Of a DNA stretch of 64,000 bases, positions 53,091-61,001 are shown in pieces. The DNA comes from Mycobacterium sp. ITM-2016-00318. GTDB taxonomy: Bacteria; Actinomycetota; Actinomycetes; Mycobacteriales; Mycobacteriaceae. Each line of letters starts with the position of its first letter. The first letter of the stretch is position 1. The stretch lies in NCBI RefSeq assembly GCF_002968285.2, contig NZ_CP134400.1:5208001-5272000 (forward strand). The letters run 5' to 3'. Made by a program: the position numbers and the translations under genes. Below the pieces are notes generated by a model. The model made no database searches. It was not told the origin of the DNA and worked only from the letters and a program-made list of their open reading frames with translations.

Positions 53091-54094
53091 GCGTGCGCAG
53101 CGGCATGAAAGCGAAGTGGGCGAAGGTGTCCCCGTTCGCGGTGCTTCCGCGCGAGCAGTGGGCAAGCCAGCGGCCGACCTACAAGGACGCCGAACCCGCG
53201 ATCATCGACGCCGCGCTGGCCCGATCGCAGCGCAGGCCCAGCGGCAACTGGTATGCGTTCGCCGCCAGCGACTTGATCCGCGCGCGTCCGTTCGGCACGT
53301 CGGTCGGCGGGGTCGAGATCGTGGCGTGGCGGGACGTCGATGCCACCCTGCACGTGGGACCGGCGACGTGTCCGCATCTCGGCGCCGATCTGTCGACGGG
53401 CACGGTGGACTGCGGCGCGCTGATCTGCCCGTGGCACGGGCTGCGGCTCGAGGGCGGCCGCGAGTTCGGCTGGAAACCGTACCCGGCCTACGACGACGGC
53501 GTATTGGCCTGGGTCCGGCTCGACCACATCGGCGGCGAGGAACCGACCGATGCGCCGGTGGTGCCCGCGAGGCCGGCAGGCGCGAGCATGCATGCCGTCA
53601 CGCGCCTCGTCGGCACCTGCGAACCGAGCGACATCATCGCCAACCGGCTCGATCCGTGGCACGGCGCGTGGTATCACCCGTACTCGTTCGCCCATCTCGA
53701 CGTGTTGTCCGCACCGCCGGTGGATCCCGACCTGCCGGCGGACAACGACCGCTTCCTCGTGCCCGTGACATTCCACATCAGCCGCCTCGGCGTGCCGGTC
53801 GTCGCCGAGTTCGCTGCGCCGGAGCCGCGCACCATCGTCATGCGCATCGTGGACGGTGAGGGCACCGGGAGCGTGGTCGAGACGCATGCGACGCCCATCG
53901 GGCCGGGACCGGACGGACTGCCGCGCAGCGCGGTGATCGAGGCGGTGATCGCGCATTCGGACCGCCCCGGTTTCGTGCACGCGCTGCACGGCAGGCCGGT
54001 GATCGCGCCGCTCATGCGGTACGCGGCCGCCAAGCTGTGGCGCGACGATCTGGCCTACGCCGAGCGCCGCTACCGGGTGCGCACCCGCGATTAG
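53087..54094 (+). CDS. Rieske 2Fe-2S protein of the crt operon (DUF5914 type)
   Basis: This 335-residue protein has a Rieske domain with Cys95-P-His97 and Cys114-PW-His117, the four cluster ligands, at residues 60-140. A C-terminal domain of unknown type follows (ANRLDPWHGAWYHPYSFAHLD). It resembles a Rieske oxygenase without a clear 2-His-1-carboxylate iron site. The ATG overlaps the crtU stop, so it is the last coupled gene. It may hydroxylate the aromatic carotenoid or feed electrons to CrtU; neither is shown. Confidence 0.88.
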   Translation: MSVRSGMKAKWAKVSPFAVLPREQWASQRPTYKDAEPAIIDAALARSQRRPSGNWYAFAASDLIRARPFGTSVGGVEIVAWRDVDATLHVGPATCPHLGADLSTGTVDCGALICPWHGLRLEGGREFGWKPYPAYDDGVLAWVRLDHIGGEEPTDAPVVPARPAGASMHAVTRLVGTCEPSDIIANRLDPWHGAWYHPYSFAHLDVLSAPPVDPDLPADNDRFLVPVTFHISRLGVPVVAEFAAPEPRTIVMRIVDGEGTGSVVETHATPIGPGPDGLPRSAVIEAVIAHSDRPGFVHALHGRPVIAPLMRYAAAKLWRDDLAYAERRYRVRTRD

Positions 54095-54139
54095 GCGGCG
54101 ACGGTGATCTCCGCTTTGGGTAGAACGTTTTGTCGGCAG

Positions 54140-54155
54140 TCGAATGTATGTTCGA
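54140..54155. promoter_or_regulatory. LexA SOS box
   Basis: TCGAATGTATGTTCGA matches the mycobacterial SOS box TCGAAC-N4-GTTCGA at 11 of 12 fixed positions. It ends 3 bases before the ATG of the DUF222/HNH gene. LexA control of 13E12-family genes is known in M. tuberculosis. Confidence 0.82.
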
Positions 54156-54158
54156 ACT

Positions 54159-55586
54159 ATGTCAGCGGCGCGGGTGCGGGAGGCGATGGGCAATCTGTGC
54201 GCCGCCTACGACGCCTTCGATGCAAGCGAATTGGACGCGTCGACGCGCACTGAGTTGCTCGCGGTGATGGACGAACTCGAGACGTTGATGTGCCGGATGC
54301 CGACCCAGTGGCACCGGCTGCTGACCCGGCTGCAGGCGGAGACCACGCCCAAGCAGATGGGCGCCAAATCGTGGAACGAGGTGCTGCGGATCCGCTGGCG
54401 CCTGTCCTCGGCAGAAGCGTCACGGCGCCTGCATGAGGCGGCCGAACTGGGAGCCCGGAAAAGCCTGCTGGGGCAGCCCTTGGCGCCGGTGCTGCCCGCC
54501 GTGGCGGCCGCTCAGTCAGCGGGGCTGATCACCGGCGAGCACGTCTCCACGATCCGCGACGCCATCAAGCGCCTGCCGTCGTGGGTCGACACGATCACCA
54601 CGGCGCAGTTCGAGGTGGACCTGGTCCGCGTCGCGGCCGGCGTCGGCCCCAAGGAGTTGCGCGAGACCGCAGCGCTGCGGTTGTTCCTGCTCGACCAGGA
54701 CGGCCCCGAACCCGATGACGCAGAGCGTGAGCGCAAACGCAGGCTCTGGGCGGGCCGCCAAGGCCGGGACGCGATGACACCGCTGACCGCCGATCTGACA
54801 CCCGAGGCGTGGGCGGTGTGGGAGGTCATCTTCGCCAAGTACGCCGCACCGGGCATGTGCAATCCCGCCGATGAGCAGCCGTGCACCTCGGGCACCCCGT
54901 CGCAGGCCCAGATCGACAACGACCACCGCACCCTCGAGCAACGCCAGCACGACGCGTTGCTGGCGGTCGGCCGCATCGCGCTGATGAGCGGTGAACTGGG
55001 TCAGCTCAACGGGCTCCCAGTCTCTGTCATCATCCGCACCACCCTGCAGGACCTGGAAAGCCGCGCAGGCATCGGTATCACCGGTGGCGGCACCAAAATA
55101 TCGATCGCCGACGTCATCCGCATGGGCGCGCACGCCCACCACCACCTTGCGGTCTTTGACGGCGCGACCGGCCAAGCACTGGCGCTCTATCGCACCAAAC
55201 GCGTCGCCTCACCAGCGCAGCGCATCATGCTCATCGCCCGCGACGGCGGATGCACCAAACCCTGCTGCACCGTCGGCGCCTACGGCTGCCAAGCCCACCA
55301 CGCCTCGCAAGATTGGGCCCAGGGCGGCAACACCAACGTCGACGACATGACCCTGGCCTGCGGAACCGACAACCGTCTCGCCGACAGCGACGGCGGCTGG
55401 CAGACCACCATCAACACCCGCGGCGAATGCGAATGGCACCCACCCCCGGACCTCGACCACGGCCAAACCAGGATCAACTACCTTCACCGCCCCGAAGCAC
55501 TTCTCAGACCGCCCGACGAGGGAGCGCTACCCGACCCAACCAAGGCGCCCGGCGGCCCCGAACCACCGAACCACCAAGCAGCGTGA
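54159..55586 (+). CDS. DUF222 / HNH endonuclease family protein (13E12 type)
   Basis: This 475-residue protein has an N-terminal helical DUF222 region and a C-terminal HNH-like domain with DGGCTKPCCTVGAYGCQAHHASQDWAQGGNTNVDDMTLAC (conserved Cys and the AHH core). It belongs to the 13E12 repeat family, which is multi-copy in mycobacteria and hosts some prophage insertion sites. The ATG at 54159 directly follows an SOS box, so induction by DNA damage and a leaderless mRNA are likely. Its coding sequence uses AT-ending codons a little more than its neighbours at the 3' end. Confidence 0.88.
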   Translation: MSAARVREAMGNLCAAYDAFDASELDASTRTELLAVMDELETLMCRMPTQWHRLLTRLQAETTPKQMGAKSWNEVLRIRWRLSSAEASRRLHEAAELGARKSLLGQPLAPVLPAVAAAQSAGLITGEHVSTIRDAIKRLPSWVDTITTAQFEVDLVRVAAGVGPKELRETAALRLFLLDQDGPEPDDAERERKRRLWAGRQGRDAMTPLTADLTPEAWAVWEVIFAKYAAPGMCNPADEQPCTSGTPSQAQIDNDHRTLEQRQHDALLAVGRIALMSGELGQLNGLPVSVIIRTTLQDLESRAGIGITGGGTKISIADVIRMGAHAHHHLAVFDGATGQALALYRTKRVASPAQRIMLIARDGGCTKPCCTVGAYGCQAHHASQDWAQGGNTNVDDMTLACGTDNRLADSDGGWQTTINTRGECEWHPPPDLDHGQTRINYLHRPEALLRPPDEGALPDPTKAPGGPEPPNHQAA

Positions 55587-55634
55587 ATTTCACACCACCG
55601 GCCGAGTAAACGACCACCCCGTACTGAACCGCCG

Positions 55635-56009
55635 CTAGGAGACGGTGATCTCGGCTTTGTCGGGGTAGAACGCGACATGGCCCGCGATGTCGCCCACCGC
55701 GCGGTACGGCTGCGCGTACGTCCAGATCGCGTCCTCGATGGTGTCCCCCGACGCGGTCGTCACGTGGAAGTAGGTGGCGTCGCCCTTGTACGGGCAGTAC
55801 GTCGTCGTGTCGCTCGATGTCAGCGCACTCGGGGCGACGTCGTCGAGCGGGACGTACTGGACGGCCGGATAGGTCGACTCCTGCAGGGTCAGCGCGTGGT
55901 CACTATCGGCGACGACTTCGCCGTTCACGCGCACGGTGACGTGCCTTCCGGTGGGTGCGACGGTGATCGGATGGTCGGCGGTGGGCTCGCGGACAGGTTT
56001 GTCGCTCAT
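55635..56009 (-). CDS. DUF427 domain protein (Rv0140-like)
   Basis: This 124-residue protein is a single DUF427 fold: HVTVRVNGEVVADSDHALTLQE, YPAVQYVPLDDV, TYCPYKGDATYFHV and a C-terminal HVAFYPDKAEI. The TYCPYKGDA segment is the family hallmark. The role is unknown. The ATG at 56009 is used; a longer frame would overlap the next gene. Confidence 0.9.
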   Translation of the reverse strand: MSDKPVREPTADHPITVAPTGRHVTVRVNGEVVADSDHALTLQESTYPAVQYVPLDDVAPSALTSSDTTTYCPYKGDATYFHVTTASGDTIEDAIWTYAQPYRAVGDIAGHVAFYPDKAEITVS

Positions 56010-56068
56010 AGTGGACCCAACGCGGCGAACGCCACACCTGTTCCGTGCACACCGATACGATTCGGCGC

Positions 56069-56536
56069 ATGACCGAACGGGGTTCTGCATCCGCCGGGGC
56101 GGAGGTCTCCATCGACGCCGCACCCGACACCGTGTATCAGCTGATCACCGACTTGGACACGCTGGCGTCCCTCGCCGAGGAGAACGAAGCGATGTCCTGG
56201 CGCAAGGGCGGGAAGGCGTCGCCCGGCGCCGTGTTCAGGGGCACGAATCGCAACGGCTCACACAAGTGGACCACCACGTGCACCGTCACCGACGCCGAAC
56301 CTGGCCGCGCGTTCGCGTTCGATGTGAAGTACATGGCGCTGCCGATCGCGCACTGGCGATACGACATCGTGCCCGACGGCGCCGGCTGCCGGGTCACCGA
56401 GCAGACGTGGGATCGCAGGCCGGGCTGGTTCAGCAAGACCGCGTGGATCGGCACAGGGGTACGCGACCGCGACGGCGCCAACGCCGAGCACATCAAGCTG
56501 ACGCTGCAGCGACTGAAGGCCAAGGCCGAAAGCTAG
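56069..56536 (+). CDS. SRPBCC family (polyketide cyclase/START-like) protein
   Basis: This 155-residue protein is a helix-grip fold: AEVSIDAAPDTVYQLITDLDTLASLAEE, then a beta sheet (TTCTVTDAEPGRAFAFDVKYMA), GAGCRVTEQTWDRRPGW and a long C-terminal helix. Such proteins bind lipids or other hydrophobic ligands. It is convergent with the FAD oxidoreductase gene, overlapping by 4 bases. The ATG at 56069 is preferred to GTG 56045. Confidence 0.85.
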   Translation: MTERGSASAGAEVSIDAAPDTVYQLITDLDTLASLAEENEAMSWRKGGKASPGAVFRGTNRNGSHKWTTTCTVTDAEPGRAFAFDVKYMALPIAHWRYDIVPDGAGCRVTEQTWDRRPGWFSKTAWIGTGVRDRDGANAEHIKLTLQRLKAKAES

Positions 56537-57921
56537 GGCCTGCCGGCGATCTTGTCGGCGACGACGGCGATCGGCGACGTCTTGGATCCCCCTGCGCGGC
56601 CGCGGGCCTCGTGCCAGTCGGCCAGTTTGTACGCCGTGTACATGCCGCGCACGCCGAGCCAGCGCAGCGGCTCCGGCTCCCAATCAGGCGACCGGTGACC
56701 CACCCACGGCAGCTCGGTGCGCGGCGTCTGCCTGCCGACGACCAGGTCAGCGAGCGTGCGTCCCGCGAGGTTCGTCGCGGTGACTCCGTGCCCGACATAG
56801 CCGCCGGCCCAACCCATTCCGCTGGCCTTGTCCAGCGCGATGCTCGCCGACCAGTCGCGCGGCACGGCCAGCACACCGCACCAGCCGTGCGTGATCGGCA
56901 CGTCGCGGACTTGCGGCAGCACCGCGCGCAGCGTCTCGGCCAGATGGCTGATCGTGCGTTCGGGAACCCGACCGTCGACGTCGGTGCGCGAGGCGTAGCG
57001 GTACGGCACGCTGCGGCCGCCGATCGCGATGCGGTTGTCGGCGGTGCGCTGCGCGTAGAAGAAGCCGTGCGCGGTGTCGCCGACGGTCTCGCGTCCGGCC
57101 CAGCCGATGTCGTCCCACAGCTCGTCGGAGATCGGTTCGGTGGCGATCATCGAGCTGTTCATCGGCAGCCACCGCCTGCGCAGCTTCGGCAGCCGTGCGG
57201 TGAAGCCCTCGGTGGCCCGCAAGACGATCGGCGCGGTGACGGTGCCGTGCGGCGTCGCCGCCCTGCCGGAGTCGAGCGCGGTGACCGGCGTCTGTTCGTA
57301 GACGTTGACGCCGAGGCGCTCGACGGAGTCGGCTAGCCCACGCGCCAGGCGTGCGGGCTGGATGCGCGCGCAGTGCGGGTTATAGTACGCCGCCGCCACG
57401 TCGGCGAACCGGACCCGTTCAGCCGCTTCGACTTTCGACAGCACGGCGATCCCGTCGACCTTCCAGCTGAAGAGCTCTTCCTCGGCCTCCGCCGCAAGCC
57501 GGGACGCCTGCGCCGAGTTGCGGGCGATCCGCAGAACGCCGCCTTTGACGATGTCCGCGTCGATGCCTTCGCGCGCCGCGACGTCGATCACCTCGTCGAC
57601 GGAATCGTTCAGCGCGCGCTGCCAGGCCACCACTCCGTCGCGTCCGTGCTGCTGCGCCATCCTGTTGCGGTCGGCTGGCACCAGCCCCGACAGCCAGCCG
57701 CCGTTGCGACCCGATGCGCCGAAACCGGCGAATCGCGCCTCCAGGATCGCGATGCGAAGCGACGGGTCGGCGCGCTTGAGGTAGTACGCCGTCCACAGGC
57801 CGGTGTAGCCGGCGCCGACGATGCAGACGTCGACGTCGCGGTCACCGGGTAGAGGCGGGCGGTAGGCGGGTAGTTCGTCGTACCAGTGCGAGATTCGGCC
57901 GTTGACCGGAGCGGAGGGCAC
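56533..57921 (-). CDS. FAD-dependent amino acid/amine oxidoreductase (DAO family)
   Basis: This 462-residue flavoprotein has the FAD motif VDVCIVGAGYTGLWTAYYLKR, the DAO-type GFGASGRNGGWLSG and the C-terminal GYVGHGVTATNLAGRTLADLV. Gene relatives include gamma-glutamylputrescine oxidoreductases and glycine-oxidase-like enzymes. The start is GTG 57921 (VPSAPVNGRISHWYDELPAYRPP), since similar proteins begin shortly before the SHWY-type motif. The substrate is not known. Confidence 0.88.
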   Translation of the reverse strand: MPSAPVNGRISHWYDELPAYRPPLPGDRDVDVCIVGAGYTGLWTAYYLKRADPSLRIAILEARFAGFGASGRNGGWLSGLVPADRNRMAQQHGRDGVVAWQRALNDSVDEVIDVAAREGIDADIVKGGVLRIARNSAQASRLAAEAEEELFSWKVDGIAVLSKVEAAERVRFADVAAAYYNPHCARIQPARLARGLADSVERLGVNVYEQTPVTALDSGRAATPHGTVTAPIVLRATEGFTARLPKLRRRWLPMNSSMIATEPISDELWDDIGWAGRETVGDTAHGFFYAQRTADNRIAIGGRSVPYRYASRTDVDGRVPERTISHLAETLRAVLPQVRDVPITHGWCGVLAVPRDWSASIALDKASGMGWAGGYVGHGVTATNLAGRTLADLVVGRQTPRTELPWVGHRSPDWEPEPLRWLGVRGMYTAYKLADWHEARGRAGGSKTSPIAVVADKIAGRP

Positions 57922-58011
57922 CGGACGATTCTGGCAGGCGAGTCGAAAGCGCCCAAACCGACATATGAGCGAGGAGCCGTCGATGTCAGACCCCGAGAGC
58001 AAGCTGCTCGC

Positions 58012-58480
58012 ATGTGCTGGAAGTGCGATCACCCGGAGGCGACAGTCGACGACTACCTCGACGAATTGCGCAAGACGATGCTCGAGTCCGGCTGGGCGGT
58101 GCAGTACGTCGAGAGAAGTCGGGCTCCGTTCGCCTACACCGTCGGTCTGCATGACTGCGGCCTGCCCGAACTCCTCATCACCGGCGTATCCGCGCAACGT
58201 GCGACCCGTCTGCTCAACACCGTCGCCAGGAGCACGATGGCCGGTAGGACTTTGACGCCGGGGCCAGAAGATCGCCGTGCAATCGGGGCCGCTGGTCGAG
58301 GTCGTCGAGGTCACCAACCCGGACGCGCACTTGAAGTGGGCGGTGGCCTTCGGCGGCCCAAAGGTGCGGGCGCTGCAGCTGGTGTGGGCCGACGGCCGCG
58401 GACGGTGGCCGTGGGCCGCGGCGTTCAGCGACGGCAGGGGCCGACAACCCGTGCTCGGCGTCCGCGCTCAGAACGCATAG
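58012..58480 (+). pseudogene. DUF4262 protein gene with +1 frameshift
   Basis: The first part reads MCWKCDHPEATVDDYL...GLPELLITGVSAQRATRLLNTVA, and the rest, in another frame, reads SGPLVEVVEVTNPDAHLKWAVAFGG...LVWADGRGRWPWAA. Together they make one full DUF4262-type protein. The frames join at about 58264-58265, where one C too many turns an expected GQKIA into GPEDR. Without it the ORF would be intact to 58480. This is either a true pseudogene or a sequencing error. The 3' end overlaps the convergent methyltransferase gene by 13 bases. Confidence 0.85.
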
Positions 58481-59286
58481 CGGTGATAGGCCGCCATGTA
58501 GCGCAGCTTCTTCGACAGCGACATCACCCTGCCCATCACCCGGTAGGGCCGCGACACCTCGGCGAAGGTCGGCGAGTCGAAGGCCGACAGCCACGCGAGC
58601 AGCCGCAGACCGGGCACCGCCTCGAGGATGTCGTCGGGTCCGTCGATGCCCCAGTGGAGCTTCGCTCCGGCCCTGGTGACGACGGCGTTGGTCCACTGCG
58701 TTCTGATCGCGAAGCGGCTGAACGCATCGAACTGCAGCTCGCCGGACGGGGCGTGCTCGAAGATCCGGCGCAGCAGCGCCTGTCCGTCCGCCGCGGTGAG
58801 GTACATCGTCAGGCCCTCACCGATCATCAGCGTCGGCCGATCGGCGGGCACGTCGGCGAGCCATGCCGTGTCGGTGACCGACGCCGCGACGATGTGGCAC
58901 TGCTCCCGCGGCGGAAACAACTGCCTGCGCAGCTCGGCGACATCGGGGAAGTCGACGTCGTACCACTCGACGCTTGGCGGGGGGTCGAGCCGGTAGTAGC
59001 GGCTGTCCAGGCCGCAGCCGAGGTGCAGCACAATCGCGTCGCGATGCACGGCGAGGAACTGGCGCGCCCATGTGTCGAAGTGGGCGGACCGTGTCGTGAC
59101 CGCCGGTGAGTTTCGTGCCGTGATCGTCGTCTTCGACCAGTCGTAGTCCAGCCGGTCGACGATGTCGCGGGCCCACCGGTCGCCGAGGATCGGGTTGTCG
59201 AGGTCGGCGTCGAGCGCCCTGGCGTAGAACGTCGCCAGCATCGTCTGCGGCGCCCCGGACAGGTCGACGTGCAGTTTCTGCGTCAC
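58468..59286 (-). CDS. Class I SAM methyltransferase, LCMT/TcmP-like
   Basis: This 272-residue protein has the SAM motif VLHLGCGLDSRYYRLDPP, VEWYDVDFPDVAELRRQL and MIGEGLTMYLTAADGQALL, signatures of the leucine carboxyl methyltransferase-like family that is expanded in mycobacteria (for example Rv0145/Rv0146). N-terminal ALDADLDNPILGDRWA is also typical. The methyl acceptor is unknown. Confidence 0.88.
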   Translation of the reverse strand: MTQKLHVDLSGAPQTMLATFYARALDADLDNPILGDRWARDIVDRLDYDWSKTTITARNSPAVTTRSAHFDTWARQFLAVHRDAIVLHLGCGLDSRYYRLDPPPSVEWYDVDFPDVAELRRQLFPPREQCHIVAASVTDTAWLADVPADRPTLMIGEGLTMYLTAADGQALLRRIFEHAPSGELQFDAFSRFAIRTQWTNAVVTRAGAKLHWGIDGPDDILEAVPGLRLLAWLSAFDSPTFAEVSRPYRVMGRVMSLSKKLRYMAAYHRYAF

Positions 59287-59307
59287 GCCACCCGAGGCTA
59301 GTCGCGG

Positions 59308-60372
59308 CTAGCCCGCCTTGCTCTTGCGCTTGGCTTCGCGCAGGCCGACCCAGAACCGGGCCGCCTCGCGGATCGAGTCCTCCACCGGGCTTGGCTGCCA
59401 ACCCAATTCGCGGCGCGCCTTCGAACAGTCGACCGGCGCCTCGGCGCGCATCAGCCGCAGCGACGCCAGCGAGAGCTGCTCGTCGGTGCCGCGCAACCGG
59501 GCCTTCGCCGTCCCCATCGCCGCGAGCGCGTACGACACCGCCAGCGGTAACGCCCTGGCCGGCGGCGCCACCCCGGCGGCCTCCGCCGCGATGCGGGCCA
59601 CCTCGGCGTTGGTGATCATCTTCTCCGAGATCAGGTATCGCTCACCGGGCTTACCCCTTTCGGCCGCCAGGATCATCGCGCGGGCTGCGTCGTCGACACC
59701 GACGGCTTCCAACTCGATGCCCTTCATCACGAACGGAAGCTTGCCGAACGCCGCTCCTGCGATGATCGCGCCGTGCGGGGTGCGGCCCCAGTCGCCGCCG
59801 CCGTAGGTGGTGGACACGCACATCGCGATGGCGGGCAGCCCCTTCTCCCTTGCGTAAGTCAGCACCAGCTGCTCGGCCTGTACCCGCGACCGCACATACG
59901 GGGTCAACCCGCGGAGCCGATTGGTCGGCGACGTTTCGCCTCGGAGCCGTTTGGTCGGCGACATTTCGCCTCCGTCGACGATCACGTCGTCCTCGGTCGC
60001 AACGCGGCCGCGCTTGCGGCCCACCGTCACGTAGCTGCTGGTGAAGATGAAGCGGTGCAGCCCGGCATCTTTCGCGACCTCGAGCACATTTCGGGTGCCG
60101 TCGACATTGGTGTGAAACAGCGGCGCGGGATCCTTCAGCCATCCGCGGGTGTCGACGACGCAGTAGTAGACGACCTCGCAGCCGGCCATCGCCGCGCGCA
60201 GCACCTCGTTGTTCCAGATGTCGCCGACGAAGCGCGTCGTCTTCAGATCGTCGATCCCGATGGTGTTGGCGCCGTCGCGGACCATTACCCGCACGTCTTG
60301 GCCGTCGTTGACGAGTTGGCGTGTGACGTGCGAACCCAGGTAGCCGTTGGCGCCGATGACGAGCACGGTCAT
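59308..60372 (-). CDS. NAD-dependent epimerase/dehydratase (Rv0139-like)
   Basis: This 354-residue extended SDR has the NAD motif VLVIGANGYLGSHV, FIFTSSYVTVGR and LTPYVRSRVQAEQLV. The catalytic YxxxK reads Tyr159-VRS-Arg163, so the usual Lys is Arg; this may be a subgroup feature. Residues 136-155 (EMSPTKRLRG, then ETSPTNRLRG) are a 30-bp duplication just before the active site. The ATG overlaps the SnoaL gene stop. Relatives act on flavonols, sugars or steroids; the substrate is open. Confidence 0.85.
   Translation of the reverse strand: MTVLVIGANGYLGSHVTRQLVNDGQDVRVMVRDGANTIGIDDLKTTRFVGDIWNNEVLRAAMAGCEVVYYCVVDTRGWLKDPAPLFHTNVDGTRNVLEVAKDAGLHRFIFTSSYVTVGRKRGRVATEDDVIVDGGEMSPTKRLRGETSPTNRLRGLTPYVRSRVQAEQLVLTYAREKGLPAIAMCVSTTYGGGDWGRTPHGAIIAGAAFGKLPFVMKGIELEAVGVDDAARAMILAAERGKPGERYLISEKMITNAEVARIAAEAAGVAPPARALPLAVSYALAAMGTAKARLRGTDEQLSLASLRLMRAEAPVDCSKARRELGWQPSPVEDSIREAARFWVGLREAKRKSKAG
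59912..59971. repeat. 30-bp in-frame tandem duplication in the epimerase gene
   Basis: CGGAGCCGATTGGTCGGCGA plus CGTTTCGCCT (59912-59941) is followed by a second copy with two changes (59942-59971). On the coding strand they give ETSPTNRLRG and EMSPTKRLRG. The segment falls in a loop before the catalytic Tyr, where extra residues are tolerable. Confidence 0.9.
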
Positions 60373-60956
60373 CGCGCGCGTCCGCTGTTCTTGCTCCTCG
60401 CGTCCGCACCGCTGTTCTTGCTCCTCGCGTCCGCACCGCTGTTCTTGCTCCTCGCGTCCGCACCGAACTGCTTCATCCACGCCGCCGCTTCGTCGGGCAG
60501 CGTGCCGAGTTCGCCCGCCTTGCGGCACCACTTCACGGTCGCCGATACGAACCGCAGCGGGTTGTAGATGTCCTCCTGGCGACACCACAGTCCGTCGCCC
60601 GCGTAGGTCAGGATGGAGATGTTCGTGGCGCTGATGGTGGTGCCGTCGCCGGGGTCGCGCATCGGGTTGTCGAGCTCGCAGATGATCCGACCGGTCGACT
60701 CGTCGATCACCGACCACAGAGACGGGAAGTGCGTCATGTGGCTGCCGGGGAAGCTCTCCATAGTCCGCCAGATCCACTCACGGACCTCGTCGCGACCGCG
60801 CATCGTGCCCGCCGCGTGCTCGACATAGACCACGTCCGGGCTGTACTGCGCGACCCAGGGATCCCAGTCCCTGGTCTGCGCGGCGCGGTCAACCGTCCGC
60901 TCGAAGTTCGCGAACGCCTCTGCCAGCTCGTCGCGCGTGAACGCCTCGCTCGTCAC
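60369..60956 (-). CDS. SnoaL-like/NTF2 fold protein (Rv0138-like)
   Basis: This 195-residue protein has the NTF2/SnoaL pattern: an N-terminal helix (ELAEAFANFERTVDRAAQTRDWDPWVAQYSPDVVYVEHA) and a beta sheet with MRGRDEVREWI, THFPSLWSVID and RIICELDNPM. The C-terminus is three copies of GADARSKNS, a low-complexity tail created by a 27-bp repeat. Its stop overlaps the epimerase start (ATGA). It starts at GTG 60956, 9 bases from a KstR-type dyad. It could be a lyase, isomerase or binding protein. Confidence 0.85.
   Translation of the reverse strand: MTSEAFTRDELAEAFANFERTVDRAAQTRDWDPWVAQYSPDVVYVEHAAGTMRGRDEVREWIWRTMESFPGSHMTHFPSLWSVIDESTGRIICELDNPMRDPGDGTTISATNISILTYAGDGLWCRQEDIYNPLRFVSATVKWCRKAGELGTLPDEAAAWMKQFGADARSKNSGADARSKNSGADARSKNSGRAR
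60385..60465. repeat. 27-bp repeat, three exact tandem copies
   Basis: CTGTTCTTGCTCCTCGCGTC plus CGCACCG occurs three times without mismatch (60385-60411, 60412-60438, 60439-60465), with a partial copy after. It encodes the GADARSKNS tail of the SnoaL protein on the minus strand. It shares TTCTTGCTCCTCGCGT with crtE (46640) and most of the core with gltB (39278). Exact identity of three copies implies recent expansion. Confidence 0.95.
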
Positions 60957-60965
60957 GCGACAAAC

Positions 60966-60979
60966 TAGAACACGTTCTA
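60966..60979. promoter_or_regulatory. KstR-type operator
   Basis: TAGAACACGTTCTA is a perfect TAGAAC/GTTCTA inverted repeat with a 2-base centre. It fits the TnnAACnnGTTnnA motif of KstR, the repressor of cholesterol breakdown genes. It lies 9 bases before the SnoaL gene start. Other TetR proteins could use a similar dyad. Confidence 0.62.
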
Positions 60980-61001
60980 CCGGCCTTTGTCGAGCCTGGT
61001 C

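Noticed and set aside
54159..55586. Insertion sequence or intein-like mobile element
   Set aside because: No terminal inverted repeats or target-site duplications were seen; it is treated as a 13E12-family gene only.
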